Below are positions 1 to 6,543 of a DNA stretch of 12,693 nt, in pieces. Under the pieces are notes generated by a model. It searched no databases. It was given only the letters and a program-made list of their open reading frames with translations, and was not told where the DNA came from. Made by a program: the position numbers and the translations under genes. Each line of letters opens with the position of its first letter. Position 1 is the first letter of the stretch. Origin of the DNA: Alphaproteobacteria bacterium UBA6544 (GTDB taxonomy: Bacteria > Pseudomonadota > Alphaproteobacteria > UBA8366); contig DJKK01000022.1 of NCBI GenBank assembly GCA_002434595.1, positions 1 through 12,693 on the forward strand, given 5' to 3'.

Positions 1-1096
1 CCTCGCCCTTGCCAACCATGGAGATTTCCGGAATGGCATAAATACCGTAAGGGAAGAGGTCGGGAATGCTCTCTACCGCAACACCGAAAGCATGACAGGC
101 AGAGAGCCGCCCCTGCTCGGCCGAAGTTGACGCAAGGCTCGGGAAGCCGATGACATCGCCCACCGCGTAAATATTCTCTACCGCGGTTTGGAAATTCTCG
201 TTGACGGTGACGCGGCCCCGCTTGTCGGCCTCAAGGCCAGCCGACTCCAGATTAAGGCCATCGGTGGCACCCTGACGGCCGATACTGTAAAGCGCCTTAT
301 CCGCGAATATCTGCTTACCACTCTTCAACTTGATGCGGACGTGCTCGCCCCGTTCGTCGTCGACTGTCTCTAAACCGGTAACCTCTTCCGCAAGGCGTAG
401 TGTCACCCGGTTGCGTCGCATGCTGTAAACCAGTGAATCGATGATTTCCGCGTCGACGAAATCAAGCAGTTGAGGCCGTGCATCCACCAGGGTTACGCGA
501 ACACCCAAAATCGCAAAAATCGTCGCGAACTCGACGCCGATCACCCCGCCACCAATAATTGCCATGGTGCGCGGCAGACCCTCAAGTTCCAGCATGTCAT
601 CGCTGGTGAAGATGCGCTGGCCATCAAACGGAATATGCTGGTCACGTGCTGCATTGGTTCCTACAGCCAGCACAATCTTATCCGCGGTAACTTCCTTATG
701 TTGGCTTGCACCCGGCACCTCGAGGCGGATTGTATGATCGTCCACGAAGCTGGCACGGGCCGTATGCAGATCGATCCCGTTCCGCAGCAGTTGGTGACGG
801 ATAACATCCATTTCCGTCCGGATCACATAGTCCGTCCGGTGGAGAAGATCGCCCATAGTGATCTTATCTTTTACCGAATACGACGCACCATACACGTTTC
901 GTTCACGATAGCCGGACAGATAGAGCGCGGCTTCGCGGAGCGTCTTACTCGGAATAGTTCCCTTCGCGATACAAACGCCGCCGACAACGGTACCCGCTTC
1001 CACGACACCTACACGCTTGCCCAGTTTAGCTGCCTGAACCGCTGCCCGCTGTCCACCTGGACCGGTTCCAATCACAAAAAGGTCGTAATCGTACAT
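1..1096 (-). CDS. sthA: Soluble pyridine nucleotide transhydrogenase (SthA), 3' end cut by window edge
   Basis: A FAD-dependent cytoplasmic enzyme that passes hydride between NADPH and NAD+, balancing the two pools. I translated 365 codons; the family usually has about 465 residues, so roughly the last 100 (dimerisation domain) lie outside the window. Visible: N-terminal FAD-binding GTGPGG (10-15), the active-site segment VCIAKGTIPSKTLREA (41-56), a second dinucleotide-binding GGGVIG (182-187), the FAD-contact YAVGD near 310, and YAIPEISMVGKGE at the edge. The family-defining point is the redox motif: Cys42 is followed five residues later by Thr47, where dihydrolipoamide dehydrogenases and mercuric reductases have the second Cys of CxxxxC. 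That, with the PEISMVGK segment, favours SthA over Lpd. The ATG at 1096 is preceded by a weak GAGAAG at nine bases. It is divergent from the MmgE/PrpD gene with a 200-base gap. A generic pyridine nucleotide-disulfide oxidoreductase is the alternative name. Confidence 0.92.
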   Translation of the reverse strand, partial: MYDYDLFVIGTGPGGQRAAVQAAKLGKRVGVVEAGTVVGGVCIAKGTIPSKTLREAALYLSGYRERNVYGASYSVKDKITMGDLLHRTDYVIRTEMDVIRHQLLRNGIDLHTARASFVDDHTIRLEVPGASQHKEVTADKIVLAVGTNAARDQHIPFDGQRIFTSDDMLELEGLPRTMAIIGGGVIGVEFATIFAILGVRVTLVDARPQLLDFVDAEIIDSLVYSMRRNRVTLRLAEEVTGLETVDDERGEHVRIKLKSGKQIFADKALYSIGRQGATDGLNLESAGLEADKRGRVTVNENFQTAVENIYAVGDVIGFPSLASTSAEQGRLSACHAFGVAVESIPDLFPYGIYAIPEISMVGKGE

Positions 1097-1296
1097 CGCC
1101 CACCACTTCTCATGATTACTGCCGTTACCCCCGGCGCGCGAAAAACCACGCTCTCGATATGCTTGATATTAAATGAAATCTTTAGGTTCGTACAACTTAG
1201 TCTGAAGCCAGTGCCAAACTGCGACTCGAAACGCCGGCATCTTGCCCCACCCTTTTTACCAAACGTTACGGCGTACCTTTTATACAGGAGGGTCTT

Positions 1297-2736
1297 ATGG
1301 GACCGGAAACGCTGACGACCTTGGCACTTGCCGAAGAGCTGGCCAAGCTGGAATTCAATCAGCTATCAAATGATGATATTGAGCAAGTACAAAGGCTTAT
1401 ATTAGATTATTCGGCGGTCACGCTGTGCGGGTCCGTCCAGCCTTGGGGACGAATCCTGACAGCATGGGGCCGACAAAATGGAAGCGGCGCCTCATCTTTG
1501 ATTGGCAGCGGCACCCGCGTCTCGGCAGCAACGGCAGGGCTCGTCAACGGAACCTCGGCACATGGTTACGAACTTGACGACACGCATGATGCATCGATGA
1601 GCCATCCGGGTACGGTTGTGATCTCGGCCGCACTCGCGGTAGGTAACGAGGTCGGCGCATCAGGGCCGGAGCTCATGACTGCCATAGTCGCCGGATATGA
1701 AGCGATGACGCGCGTGGGTATGGCCGCCAACCCGGTCAAGGTAATTGAGTTCGGCCGCCACCCGACCTGCCTGTTTGGCCCTTTCGGCGCGGCGGCGGCG
1801 GCCGGTCAACTTTTGGATCTGGATGGCGCTGGAATCGCAAAGGCGTGGGGCATTGCCCTGTCAATGGCGAGCGGGGCAAACCAGTTCGCCTTTGAACCGA
1901 AGGGTACCATGGTGAAGCGTATGCATGGCGGTATACCGGCACAGAACGGCGTTACCGCGGCACAGTTGGCGCGGCTCGGTCTTGAGGGTCCGGTACAAGG
2001 TATCGAAGGCGAATTCGGGTTCCTCCATCTTTTCGGCATCGAACCGCAGCCGGAGCGCCTGCGGAAAAGCGACAACGAGACATTTGAAATCCACAACATC
2101 TCCATCAAGCCATATTCGTGTTGCCGCAAGTTTCACTCCCTGATCGATGCTCTTGGCGAGGCAACAGACAGTTTTGCACTCGATGCATCGATGATCGACC
2201 GAATCACTGTTCATTCACCCGAGACAGCCATTGGTTCGCATCAAATGAAGCGACCGGACTCCGTAATGGCCGCCCAATACAGCATGCCTTACATTGTCGG
2301 GGCGACCCTGGCTTATGGGCCGACACGTTTCGACGCCTACGGTGAGGCACATCATGACGACGCCCGCATTTTGGACATCGTCGATCGGGTAGAGGCACAG
2401 CATGACGATGGCTTCGACCCGATGGTGCCGGCAAAGATGCCGAACCGGGTCGATTTGCATCTTCGCGACGGAAAAACCCTTAGCGCCGAAGTCCTCGACA
2501 GCCGCGGAACACCGGTACATCCATTATCGACCGACGGTGTGTTGGAGAAAGCGCGCGCACTCTGTGAGACCATCGATCCGGGAATCGACCTCGACAGCAT
2601 TGTCGGCGTTGTCGAACGGTTCGAAACGTGTGACGACGTCAGCGACCTCACCGAACTGCTGGTAGTGCCGAGTTTCGAAGATGGAATGCAAACGTTGGCC
2701 GCTGCTGGCGACGGGGCACGGGCATCGGCCGAATAG
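1297..2736 (+). CDS. MmgE/PrpD family protein (2-methylcitrate dehydratase / cis-aconitate decarboxylase fold)
   Basis: A 479-residue member of a family that dehydrates or decarboxylates tricarboxylic and related acids (PrpD, MmgE, CAD/IRG1, iminodisuccinate epimerase). The length is normal. The helical N-terminal domain carries SAHGYELDDTHDASMSHPG (88-105); then come RHPTCLFGPFGAAAAAG (154-170), VKRMHGGIPAQNG (206-218) and, in the C-terminal domain, KPYSCCRKFH (271-280). Asp94/95, His103, His155, Lys207 and His280 lie at or near the positions of the active-site residues reported for mammalian cis-aconitate decarboxylase (Asp93, His103, His159, Lys207, His277), so the enzyme should be active. 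The start is decided by a strong AGGAGGG at 1286-1292, four bases before ATG. No prpB, prpC or acnD lies nearby, so a standard methylcitrate role is not supported and the substrate is unknown. The gene stands alone, with a weak hairpin 28 bases past its stop. Confidence 0.94.
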   Translation: MGPETLTTLALAEELAKLEFNQLSNDDIEQVQRLILDYSAVTLCGSVQPWGRILTAWGRQNGSGASSLIGSGTRVSAATAGLVNGTSAHGYELDDTHDASMSHPGTVVISAALAVGNEVGASGPELMTAIVAGYEAMTRVGMAANPVKVIEFGRHPTCLFGPFGAAAAAGQLLDLDGAGIAKAWGIALSMASGANQFAFEPKGTMVKRMHGGIPAQNGVTAAQLARLGLEGPVQGIEGEFGFLHLFGIEPQPERLRKSDNETFEIHNISIKPYSCCRKFHSLIDALGEATDSFALDASMIDRITVHSPETAIGSHQMKRPDSVMAAQYSMPYIVGATLAYGPTRFDAYGEAHHDDARILDIVDRVEAQHDDGFDPMVPAKMPNRVDLHLRDGKTLSAEVLDSRGTPVHPLSTDGVLEKARALCETIDPGIDLDSIVGVVERFETCDDVSDLTELLVVPSFEDGMQTLAAAGDGARASAE

Positions 2737-2764
2737 AGTTAGTCCACTACCGCACGCTCGGGAA

Positions 2765-2783
2765 ACCGAATACGGAATTCGGT
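2765..2783 (+). terminator. Weak hairpin downstream of the MmgE/PrpD gene
   Basis: Perfect 7-base inverted repeat ACCGAAT (2765-2771) / ATTCGGT (2777-2783) with a 5-base loop, starting 28 bases after the stop codon. The stem is moderately stable and no T-run follows (the next bases are AGCGCGTTATTT), so it is at best a weak or rho-assisted terminator or an mRNA 3'-end stabiliser. Confidence 0.25.
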
Positions 2784-2916
2784 AGCGCGTTATTTCAGTC
2801 AAGAGTACACACATCGTTCTGTACCCTGGATTAGACGTAAATTTTGTAAGTGCTGGCTCGGTTTAGAAGAACCGCCAGAAAGTAACCCTTAGAACCCGAC
2901 CGTGGGGCGAATTGGG

Positions 2917-3309
2917 TCAGATAACCTGAACGGCCCAGTTGCCGACCGCTAAACCGACGGCGAACACCGCGCCGGCTACCGCCAACCCCGAGGTCAGCCG
3001 CATTACGGAACCCGCCTTCTCCACAGGCTGCTCGAGAGTATCGCTCGAGAGATACGGATCTCCCAGATCCTGCACGAAGGCGCCATTGCGCACCGTCCCG
3101 TTGTGATCGATCCGGACCAATTCCCGACCAACACCCGGCATGACACCGTTCAGCATGATACGGACGTGTTTGAACGCGCCACTAATCACAACACTACCGG
3201 CGCCGCGTATCGCCGTTTCGCGTTCATCGAACGACATCACAAGATGCCAATCACCCTCGAAGAATCCCTCGACGGCAAATCGCTCGGTCCGGTTGGTATT
3301 TTCGCTCAT
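2917..3309 (-). CDS. Hypothetical small protein with a C-terminal transmembrane segment
   Basis: I do not recognise this 130-residue protein. Residues 10-80 are a mixed, mildly charged domain with alternating hydrophobic stretches (GDWHLVMSFDERETAI; FKHVRIMLNGVMPG) that could be a small alpha/beta fold. Residues 107-127 (SGLAVAGAVFAVGLAVGNWAV) form one uncharged hydrophobic helix three residues from the C-terminus, with Lys98 and Arg104 before it. That layout predicts a tail-anchored inner-membrane protein with its domain in the cytoplasm. I chose ATG at 3309; an in-frame GTG at 3321 would add four residues. Neither has a clear Shine-Dalgarno, which lowers confidence. The coding frame has good GC-rich third positions despite the AT-rich region upstream. 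It is convergent with the MmgE/PrpD gene (180-base gap), and 223 bases separate it from the SDR gene upstream on the same strand. No partner can be inferred. Confidence 0.62.
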   Translation of the reverse strand: MSENTNRTERFAVEGFFEGDWHLVMSFDERETAIRGAGSVVISGAFKHVRIMLNGVMPGVGRELVRIDHNGTVRNGAFVQDLGDPYLSSDTLEQPVEKAGSVMRLTSGLAVAGAVFAVGLAVGNWAVQVI

Positions 3310-3414
3310 CGCACGCACCACAAATGGTCGACACCAAATAAAGCTGCCTACCTTAATGCATCGTGCTTCCAGTCATTCCGGCCATCGGTTGTTCCAAGAC
3401 CGGTGAGGCGTAAC

Positions 3415-3532
3415 ACCCCTTTTTATTGGCTGTATTATTCAATACATCAACCAAGTATTCAAGTATTTAATTGAAATATTACTTCTTACTTAAATAGTCA
3501 TCTACGTTATTATTGATTTAACCGAACAAACC
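3415..3532. other. AT-rich intergenic block
   Basis: About 118 bases of strikingly AT-rich DNA (roughly three quarters A+T by eye) in an otherwise GC-rich window. It lies between the 3' end of the minus-strand SDR gene and the upstream side of the small membrane protein gene. It contains repeated AAGTATT words (CAAGTATTCAAGTATTT at 3452-3468) and partly symmetrical A/T tracts, but no ORF, tRNA or strong hairpin that I can see. Likely roles are promoter DNA, a nucleoid-protein binding region, or leftover foreign DNA. Confidence 0.5.
3434..3462 (-). promoter_or_regulatory. Candidate sigma70-type promoter for the small membrane protein
   Basis: Read on the minus strand: TTGAAT (3462-3457), a 17-base spacer, then AATAAT (3439-3434), matching TTGACA at 4 of 6 and TATAAT at 5 of 6. 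It lies in the AT-rich block, where such matches also arise by chance. Transcription from here would leave a 5' untranslated region of roughly 120 bases before ATG 3309. Confidence 0.28.
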
Positions 3533-4303
3533 CTAACGCCATCCACCCCCACCGTTCACGTAGACCGAATCAGCGGTCATGTATTCGCAGGCATCCGAGC
3601 ACATAAACAGAACCAGCTCGCCGATCTCCTCCGGCTCAGCGAAACGTTTCATCGGAACGTCGTTTTTAAACCGTTCCATCAGCTCCGGCGACGTATTGGC
3701 AGCTTCCTGAAAAGCGGTGCGCACGGGACCCGGTGAAATCGACAAACACCGGATGCCACGATCGGCAAATTCCCGCGCCACGCCAAGAGTCATGCTCACC
3801 ACGGCGCCTTTAGCCGAAGCATAATGAATCGAAGAGCCGGGTGCGCCACGCTTGTGAGACATGCTGGCGACATTGACGATTACGCCACCCCCCTGCTCCA
3901 GCATATGCGGAAGGACCGCCTGCATGCTGTAGTAAATCGACTTAGCGTTGACTTCGAACGTCTTGTCCCAGAGATCCTCATCGATCTCCAGGAAGCTGGC
4001 GCGCCTGCCCGCTGCGCCGGCGCAATTGAATTCGAAGTTAACGCGCCCGAATGCTTCGATCGCACGCTGGACAGTTTCATCAACTTGTTCGCGCTTCGTC
4101 ACATCGCAGACGAGGCCAAGCGCTTTGCCACCCTTTTGGATAATCTGATTCGCGGTGCGTTCCGCCGCGTTCCTGTCAATATCGCCACAGACCACGTTGG
4201 CTCCCTCGCGCGCGAAGATCTGCGCAGTCGCCCGGCCAATACCGCTCCCTGCCCCGCTAATGACGATGGTCTTACCGACGAAGTACTCAGGCGTTTTCGC
4301 CAT
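3533..4303 (-). CDS. SDR family NAD(P)-dependent oxidoreductase (classical, FabG-like)
   Basis: A 256-residue classical short-chain dehydrogenase/reductase; family members oxidise or reduce alcohols, ketones or acyl thioesters in the cytoplasm. All hallmarks are present: the Rossmann motif SGAGSGIG (16-23), an acidic residue after beta-2 (GDID, Asp41) suggesting NAD(H) preference, FNCAG (93-96; usually NNAG), and the catalytic tetrad Asn119 (FEVNAKS), Ser147 (VASMSH), Tyr161 and Lys165 (YASAK). PGPVRTAF (191-198) is the usual PG motif after beta-6. The start at 4303 is fixed by AGGAGAG (4314-4308) four bases upstream; an in-frame extension to 4357 has no such site and adds an unlikely Asn/His-rich leader. 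The gene is divergent from the nitronate monooxygenase gene across 134 bases, suggesting co-regulation. The substrate cannot be predicted from sequence. Confidence 0.95.
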   Translation of the reverse strand: MAKTPEYFVGKTIVISGAGSGIGRATAQIFAREGANVVCGDIDRNAAERTANQIIQKGGKALGLVCDVTKREQVDETVQRAIEAFGRVNFEFNCAGAAGRRASFLEIDEDLWDKTFEVNAKSIYYSMQAVLPHMLEQGGGVIVNVASMSHKRGAPGSSIHYASAKGAVVSMTLGVAREFADRGIRCLSISPGPVRTAFQEAANTSPELMERFKNDVPMKRFAEPEEIGELVLFMCSDACEYMTADSVYVNGGGGWR

Positions 4304-4326
4304 GGTTCTCTCCTGATGATGCGGTT

Positions 4327-4355
4327 TTGGATTGAGATTTACATCGGCCCATAAC
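4327..4355 (+). promoter_or_regulatory. Candidate promoter in the divergent SDR / nitronate monooxygenase gap
   Basis: TTGGAT (4327-4332), a 17-base spacer and CATAAC (4350-4355) are a weak sigma70-like match on the plus strand, 83 bases before ATG 4438. The 134-base divergent gap (4304-4437) should hold promoters for both genes; I see no clear operator palindrome in it. Confidence 0.2.
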
Positions 4356-4437
4356 ACGCCGGTTCAAGCGAGACTTGGCGCACCCAAGCCGGGCGATACA
4401 TTCAAATCAACGAAACGAATCAGCGGAGCGCGAGAAT

Positions 4438-5421
4438 ATGCCGAAACTGAAGACCGAAATTTGCGAACGCCTTGGGATCGAGTATCCCGTCTTCCAGGCC
4501 GGGATGGGATTTGTAGCCCGTGGCACGCTAGCGGGCGCTGTCTCGGAAGCGGGTGGCCTCGGTGTCATTGGAGCGGGCTCGAACATGACGCGCGATGAAT
4601 TGAAAGCCGAGATAGACGCAGTTCGTGCCGTCACCAGCAAGCCCTTTGGCGTGGACATCCTATTTGCGACGGTGCGAGCGGAAGGCGATGTCGCGGCCAA
4701 ATACACAGAAGCTGTCCAGCAAATGGTCGACGTCGTAATTGAGGAGAAAGTACCGGTCCTAATTTCGGGCCTCGGCAGTCCGAAAGACGCCGTGCCGGCT
4801 GCGCACGCCGCCAATATGTATGTGATGTCGGTCTGCGGTGCGGTTAGGCATGCCGAAAAAGCGGTGGCTGACGGGGTCGACGCAGTGATCGCCTCCGGTG
4901 TCGATGGAGGCGGCCATGTCGGGCGGATCGGAACAGCTATTCTTATCCCGGCCGTCGTGGACGCGGTCGATGTTCCGGTCCTCGCAGGCGGTGGCCTTGC
5001 GGACGGACGGGGGCTCGCGGCGGCTCTCGCCTTCGGTGCGCAAGGGGTTTGGATGGGCACGCGCTTCATCGCCACACGCGAATCTCGGAGCCACGACAAC
5101 TACAAGACCAAATTGGTTGAGACAGATTCAGCGGGGACGGTGATCACCCGGGCCCACAGTGGCAAGCCCTGCCGTCTGATAGACAACAACTACACGCGGG
5201 AATGGGCCAACAAGGAAGAGGATATACTCCCCTACCCAATCCAGGTCCGTCAATTCGGAGAACCGGCATCCGATCGTGGACGGATTCAGGGTGACGTGGA
5301 GAACGGCGTCTTACCCGCAGGTCAGAGCGTTGGATTGATCCATGAAGTGAAAACCGCCGGCGACGTAGTCCGTGATGTTGTTGCCGAAGCGGAAGCCGCC
5401 CTGATGCGCATCACGCTGTAA
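4438..5421 (+). CDS. Nitronate monooxygenase family flavoprotein (NMO / FabK-like TIM barrel)
   Basis: A 327-residue FMN-dependent TIM-barrel enzyme. The family includes nitronate monooxygenases, which oxidise alkyl nitronates to carbonyls and nitrite, and FabK-type enoyl-ACP reductases. Visible: the FMN-binding start YPVFQAGMGFVARGTLAGAV (16-35), GGLGVIGAGS (39-48), KPFGVDILF (68-76), VPVLISGLGSP (105-115), the signature SGVDGGGHVGRIGT (153-166) with His160 where the NMO catalytic histidine sits, and phosphate-binding VLAGGGLADGRGLAAALAFGAQGVWMGTRF (181-210). Length is normal. ATG at 4438 has GGAG at 4425-4428, nine bases upstream; an in-frame ATG at 4375 gives an Arg/Asn-rich leader that the family lacks. 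Many such annotated proteins are not true nitronate oxidases, so the reaction is uncertain. The neighbouring SDR is divergent, and no fatty-acid synthesis gene is nearby to favour FabK. Confidence 0.92.
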   Translation: MPKLKTEICERLGIEYPVFQAGMGFVARGTLAGAVSEAGGLGVIGAGSNMTRDELKAEIDAVRAVTSKPFGVDILFATVRAEGDVAAKYTEAVQQMVDVVIEEKVPVLISGLGSPKDAVPAAHAANMYVMSVCGAVRHAEKAVADGVDAVIASGVDGGGHVGRIGTAILIPAVVDAVDVPVLAGGGLADGRGLAAALAFGAQGVWMGTRFIATRESRSHDNYKTKLVETDSAGTVITRAHSGKPCRLIDNNYTREWANKEEDILPYPIQVRQFGEPASDRGRIQGDVENGVLPAGQSVGLIHEVKTAGDVVRDVVAEAEAALMRITL

Positions 5422-5483
5422 AGCTCGTAACTAGAGCAGTGACACGACACGTCCGAGCGCTGTCAGGTAGTGGTGACGAACTT

Positions 5484-5564
5484 CTATTCGATCAAGTTTA
5501 GGTCAACCAGTTCCTGCAGATATTCCGCCCGGTCGATGCTATCCTTGTCGTCTAAAATCGCCAC
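5484..5564 (-). CDS. Possible small ORF, 26 codons, acidic
   Basis: GTG-started frame reading (M)AILDDKDSIDRAEYLQELV and ending DLNLIE. Eight of the 26 residues are Asp or Glu, and the middle could form one amphipathic helix. GGGAG lies eight bases before the GTG, a good ribosome-binding distance; a second in-frame GTG at 5573 sits too close to it. It lies 123 bases downstream of the minus-strand SDR gene and could share its transcript. A frame this short occurs often by chance and I know no homologue; it could also be the worn end of a lost gene. Confidence 0.25.
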   Translation of the reverse strand: MAILDDKDSIDRAEYLQELVDLNLIE

Positions 5565-5646
5565 GACGAACACTCCCAAACCTCAAAATGTCGCGACTTA
5601 GCCCCTTCCCAACACAACACCAACTCATCATTAAAGCAGAAATCGC

Positions 5647-5661
5647 TTAAAGATTCTTTAA
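5647..5661. repeat. Perfect palindrome TTAAAGATTCTTTAA
   Basis: A 7-base arm either side of one central base. Just upstream is a direct copy of its left half, TTAAAG at 5631-5636. It starts 26 bases past the stop codon of the minus-strand SDR. As RNA it would fold into a 6-base stem with a 3-base loop, too A/U-rich to be a good terminator, so a protein-binding site is also possible. Confidence 0.35.
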
Positions 5662-5687
5662 CGCGGAATACGTTTCTTATCGAGCAC

Positions 5688-6479
5688 TTAGTACGCGATA
5701 GCCGTTCCGGAACCACCGTCAACGGCGATTGCTTGACCTGTCACGATATTCGCCATCGGCGAACAGAAAAATAGAATGGCATGGGCGATATCGTCAGGAT
5801 CGATAAGGCGACCCATTGGGATTTCCGCCACAGTTTCCGCCGCGATCTCCTCAAAAGTCACACCGGCATCGCGTGCGCGGCGCTTGAAATTTCCGCGCAT
5901 TCTGTCAGTCACAGTCATGCCGGGATGGACGCAGTTCACCGTGATGTTGTCCGGCCCGAGATGATTGGCGAGTGACTTGGTGAAATTTGTAGCGCCGGCG
6001 TTAACCACGCCATTAGTGGGACGCACCGCCGCCACGATACGCGCGGTCATGCCGGTGACGTTAACGATACGCCCGCCGCCGACCGCCTTCATATACGGGA
6101 TCACTTCGCGCGCGCAGCGAATATATGACATTAGCTTCACGTCGATATGCTGCTGCCAGTTCTCATCTGACTGCTCATCGAATGGCGCGCTCACGGAATA
6201 GACAGCGTTGTTCACCAGGATGTCGATACGGCCGGCAGCCCCAATGGCCTCCGCGACGAAGCGCTTGATGTTGTCGTATTCGCGCACGTCGGCAACGATC
6301 GGCCACGCCTGCCGCCCGAACTTGCGAATTTCCTCCGCCGTAGCGTCCAGCGTCTCTTGCGTGCGCCCACAGAGCGCAACATCGGCGCCATTCCGGGCCA
6401 ACATTAGCGATACATTTTTGCCGATCCCGCGTCCGCCTCCGGTAACGAGCGCCACCTTGCCGTTCAGATTAAATTGCAT
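5688..6479 (-). CDS. SDR-fold protein lacking the catalytic tetrad
   Basis: A 263-residue protein with an intact SDR Rossmann fold: TGGGRGIG (13-20), Arg39 after beta-2 (CGRT, suggesting NADP(H)), VADV (62-65), NNAV (90-93, usually NNAG), PG at 186-187 and a C-terminal VTGQAIAVDGG. Aligned without gaps to the other SDR in this window, the catalytic Asn is Lys115 (IDVKLMS) and the Ser is Gly143 (NVTGMT). The YxxxK motif, aligned through the following FTKSLA, reads Asn156-Gly-Val-Val-Asn160. All four catalytic positions are therefore changed, while the cofactor-binding part looks conserved. SDR relatives with an Asn-rich replacement of YxxxK do exist, so this may be a natural subfamily rather than decay; the frame is intact. 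ATG 6479 has GAGGG seven bases upstream; a TTG at 6503 is less likely. It follows the aminotransferase gene by 64 bases on the same strand, so they are probably co-transcribed. A non-oxidoreductase or sensor role is possible. Confidence 0.93.
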   Translation of the reverse strand: MQFNLNGKVALVTGGGRGIGKNVSLMLARNGADVALCGRTQETLDATAEEIRKFGRQAWPIVADVREYDNIKRFVAEAIGAAGRIDILVNNAVYSVSAPFDEQSDENWQQHIDVKLMSYIRCAREVIPYMKAVGGGRIVNVTGMTARIVAAVRPTNGVVNAGATNFTKSLANHLGPDNITVNCVHPGMTVTDRMRGNFKRRARDAGVTFEEIAAETVAEIPMGRLIDPDDIAHAILFFCSPMANIVTGQAIAVDGGSGTAIAY

Positions 6480-6543
6480 CGAAAAGCCCTCTTCCAATCT
6501 CAAGCCACCACGCAGGCCGGAAGCCCCACGCCGCGGTGACCTC

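Larger units (their letters stand above)
5422..5687. other. Convergent intergenic region
   Basis: 266 bases between the ends of the nitronate monooxygenase gene (plus) and the tetrad-less SDR gene (minus). It holds a possible 26-codon minus-strand ORF (5484-5564), a TTAAAG repeat at 5631-5636 and a 15-base palindrome at 5647-5661. No RNA gene or strong terminator is visible. Confidence 0.5.

Noticed and set aside
1255..1285. TTTACC / TTATAC as a promoter for the MmgE/PrpD gene
   Set aside because: The 19-base spacer is long and the -10 touches the Shine-Dalgarno, so transcription would start too close to the ATG to use that site.
470..1315. 281-codon plus-strand ORF opposite sthA
   Set aside because: It is antisense to a continuous minus-strand frame with clear FAD and NAD motifs; the plus-strand product is Arg/His/Cys-rich with no recognisable motif.
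2860..2880. CGGTT-TAGAAG-AACCG as a terminator
   Set aside because: The stem is only five base pairs and no T-run follows.
3029..3056. Tandem GCTCGAGAGTATC / GCTCGAGAGATAC repeat
   Set aside because: It lies inside the coding frame of the small membrane protein, is only two imperfect copies and needs no further explanation.
4407..5099. 230-codon minus-strand ORF inside the nitronate monooxygenase gene
   Set aside because: Ser/Thr/Ala/Pro-rich product typical of the reverse strand of a GC-rich gene; the plus-strand frame carries the family motifs.
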